16,018 nucleotides of DNA from an uncultured Clostridia bacterium. Its GTDB lineage: Bacteria; Bacillota; Clostridia; Oscillospirales; Acutalibacteraceae. The notes beneath the pieces were generated by a model. The model was not told the origin of the DNA, did no database searches, and saw nothing but the letters and a program-made list of their open reading frames with translations. The first letter of the stretch is position 1. The number at the start of each line of letters is the position of its first letter. The position numbers were made by a program, and so were the translations under genes. Where the stretch lies: positions 1 to 16,018 of the forward strand of contig CAMGDK010000023.1 in the NCBI GenBank assembly GCA_946042285.1. Direction: 5' to 3'. This document shows positions 15,974-16,018 of this stretch, piece by piece.

Positions 15974-16018
15974 CTGTCTCTTATACACATCTCCGAGCCC
16001 ACGAGACAAGAGGCAATC
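15974..16018. other. Nextera/Tn5 sequencing adapter (right end)
   Basis: This is the exact reverse complement of positions 1-45: mosaic end at 15974-15992, read-2 adapter at 15993-16007, i7 index at 16008-16015 (AAGAGGCA) and ATC at 16016-16018. It is library-derived, and genomic sequence ends at 15973. Confidence 0.98.

Noticed and set aside
1..16018. 45-bp terminal inverted repeats suggesting a transposon or linear element
   Set aside because: Both copies are exact Nextera adapter with an index, so they come from library preparation. There is no transposase gene in the window.

Overview
The window is one AT-rich bacterial fragment that carries a nearly complete cell-surface polysaccharide (capsule or exopolysaccharide) operon. 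Family types point to a Gram-positive member of the Bacillota, most likely a gut-type clostridium. The chain-length regulator and tyrosine kinase are separate CpsC/CpsD-type proteins rather than a single Wzc. The genes have strong AGGAGG-like ribosome binding sites, and a VanZ-family gene and a DUF1624-type membrane gene are present. Genus cannot be fixed from the sequence alone. Both termini (1-45 and 15974-16018) are Illumina Nextera/Tn5 adapter with an i7 index, in inverted orientation. The biological insert is therefore 46-15973 and the ends are tagmentation cut sites.

Layout: a perfect-consensus promoter (49-77) and a short leader with a hairpin come first. Thirteen plus-strand genes follow with almost no gaps: cpsC-like co-polymerase, cpsD-like tyrosine kinase, initiating sugar-phosphate transferase, two GT4 glycosyltransferases, an acyltransferase-3 protein, a radical SAM enzyme, a double GT4 fusion protein, a capsular-synthesis (GT32-like) transferase, a second acyltransferase-3 protein, a Wzy-type polymerase, a GT2 glycosyltransferase and a VanZ-like membrane protein. 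The operon ends in a perfect 13-bp terminator stem (15011-15042). A convergent minus-strand gene for a DUF1624/HGSNAT-like membrane acyltransferase occupies the right end. The 139-base gap between the two convergent genes holds the terminator and two further hairpins and no coding region.

How the genes work together (inference from families): the PHPT enzyme loads the first sugar-phosphate on undecaprenyl phosphate. Up to six glycosyltransferase domains in five proteins extend the repeat unit. Two AT3 proteins probably O-acylate it, the Wzy protein polymerises it, and CpsC/CpsD control chain length. The radical SAM protein is the part with no standard role in this pathway, and the most promising lead. 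No Wzx flippase, CpsB-type phosphatase, LytR-CpsA-Psr ligase or nucleotide-sugar synthesis gene is in the window, so those must be encoded elsewhere.
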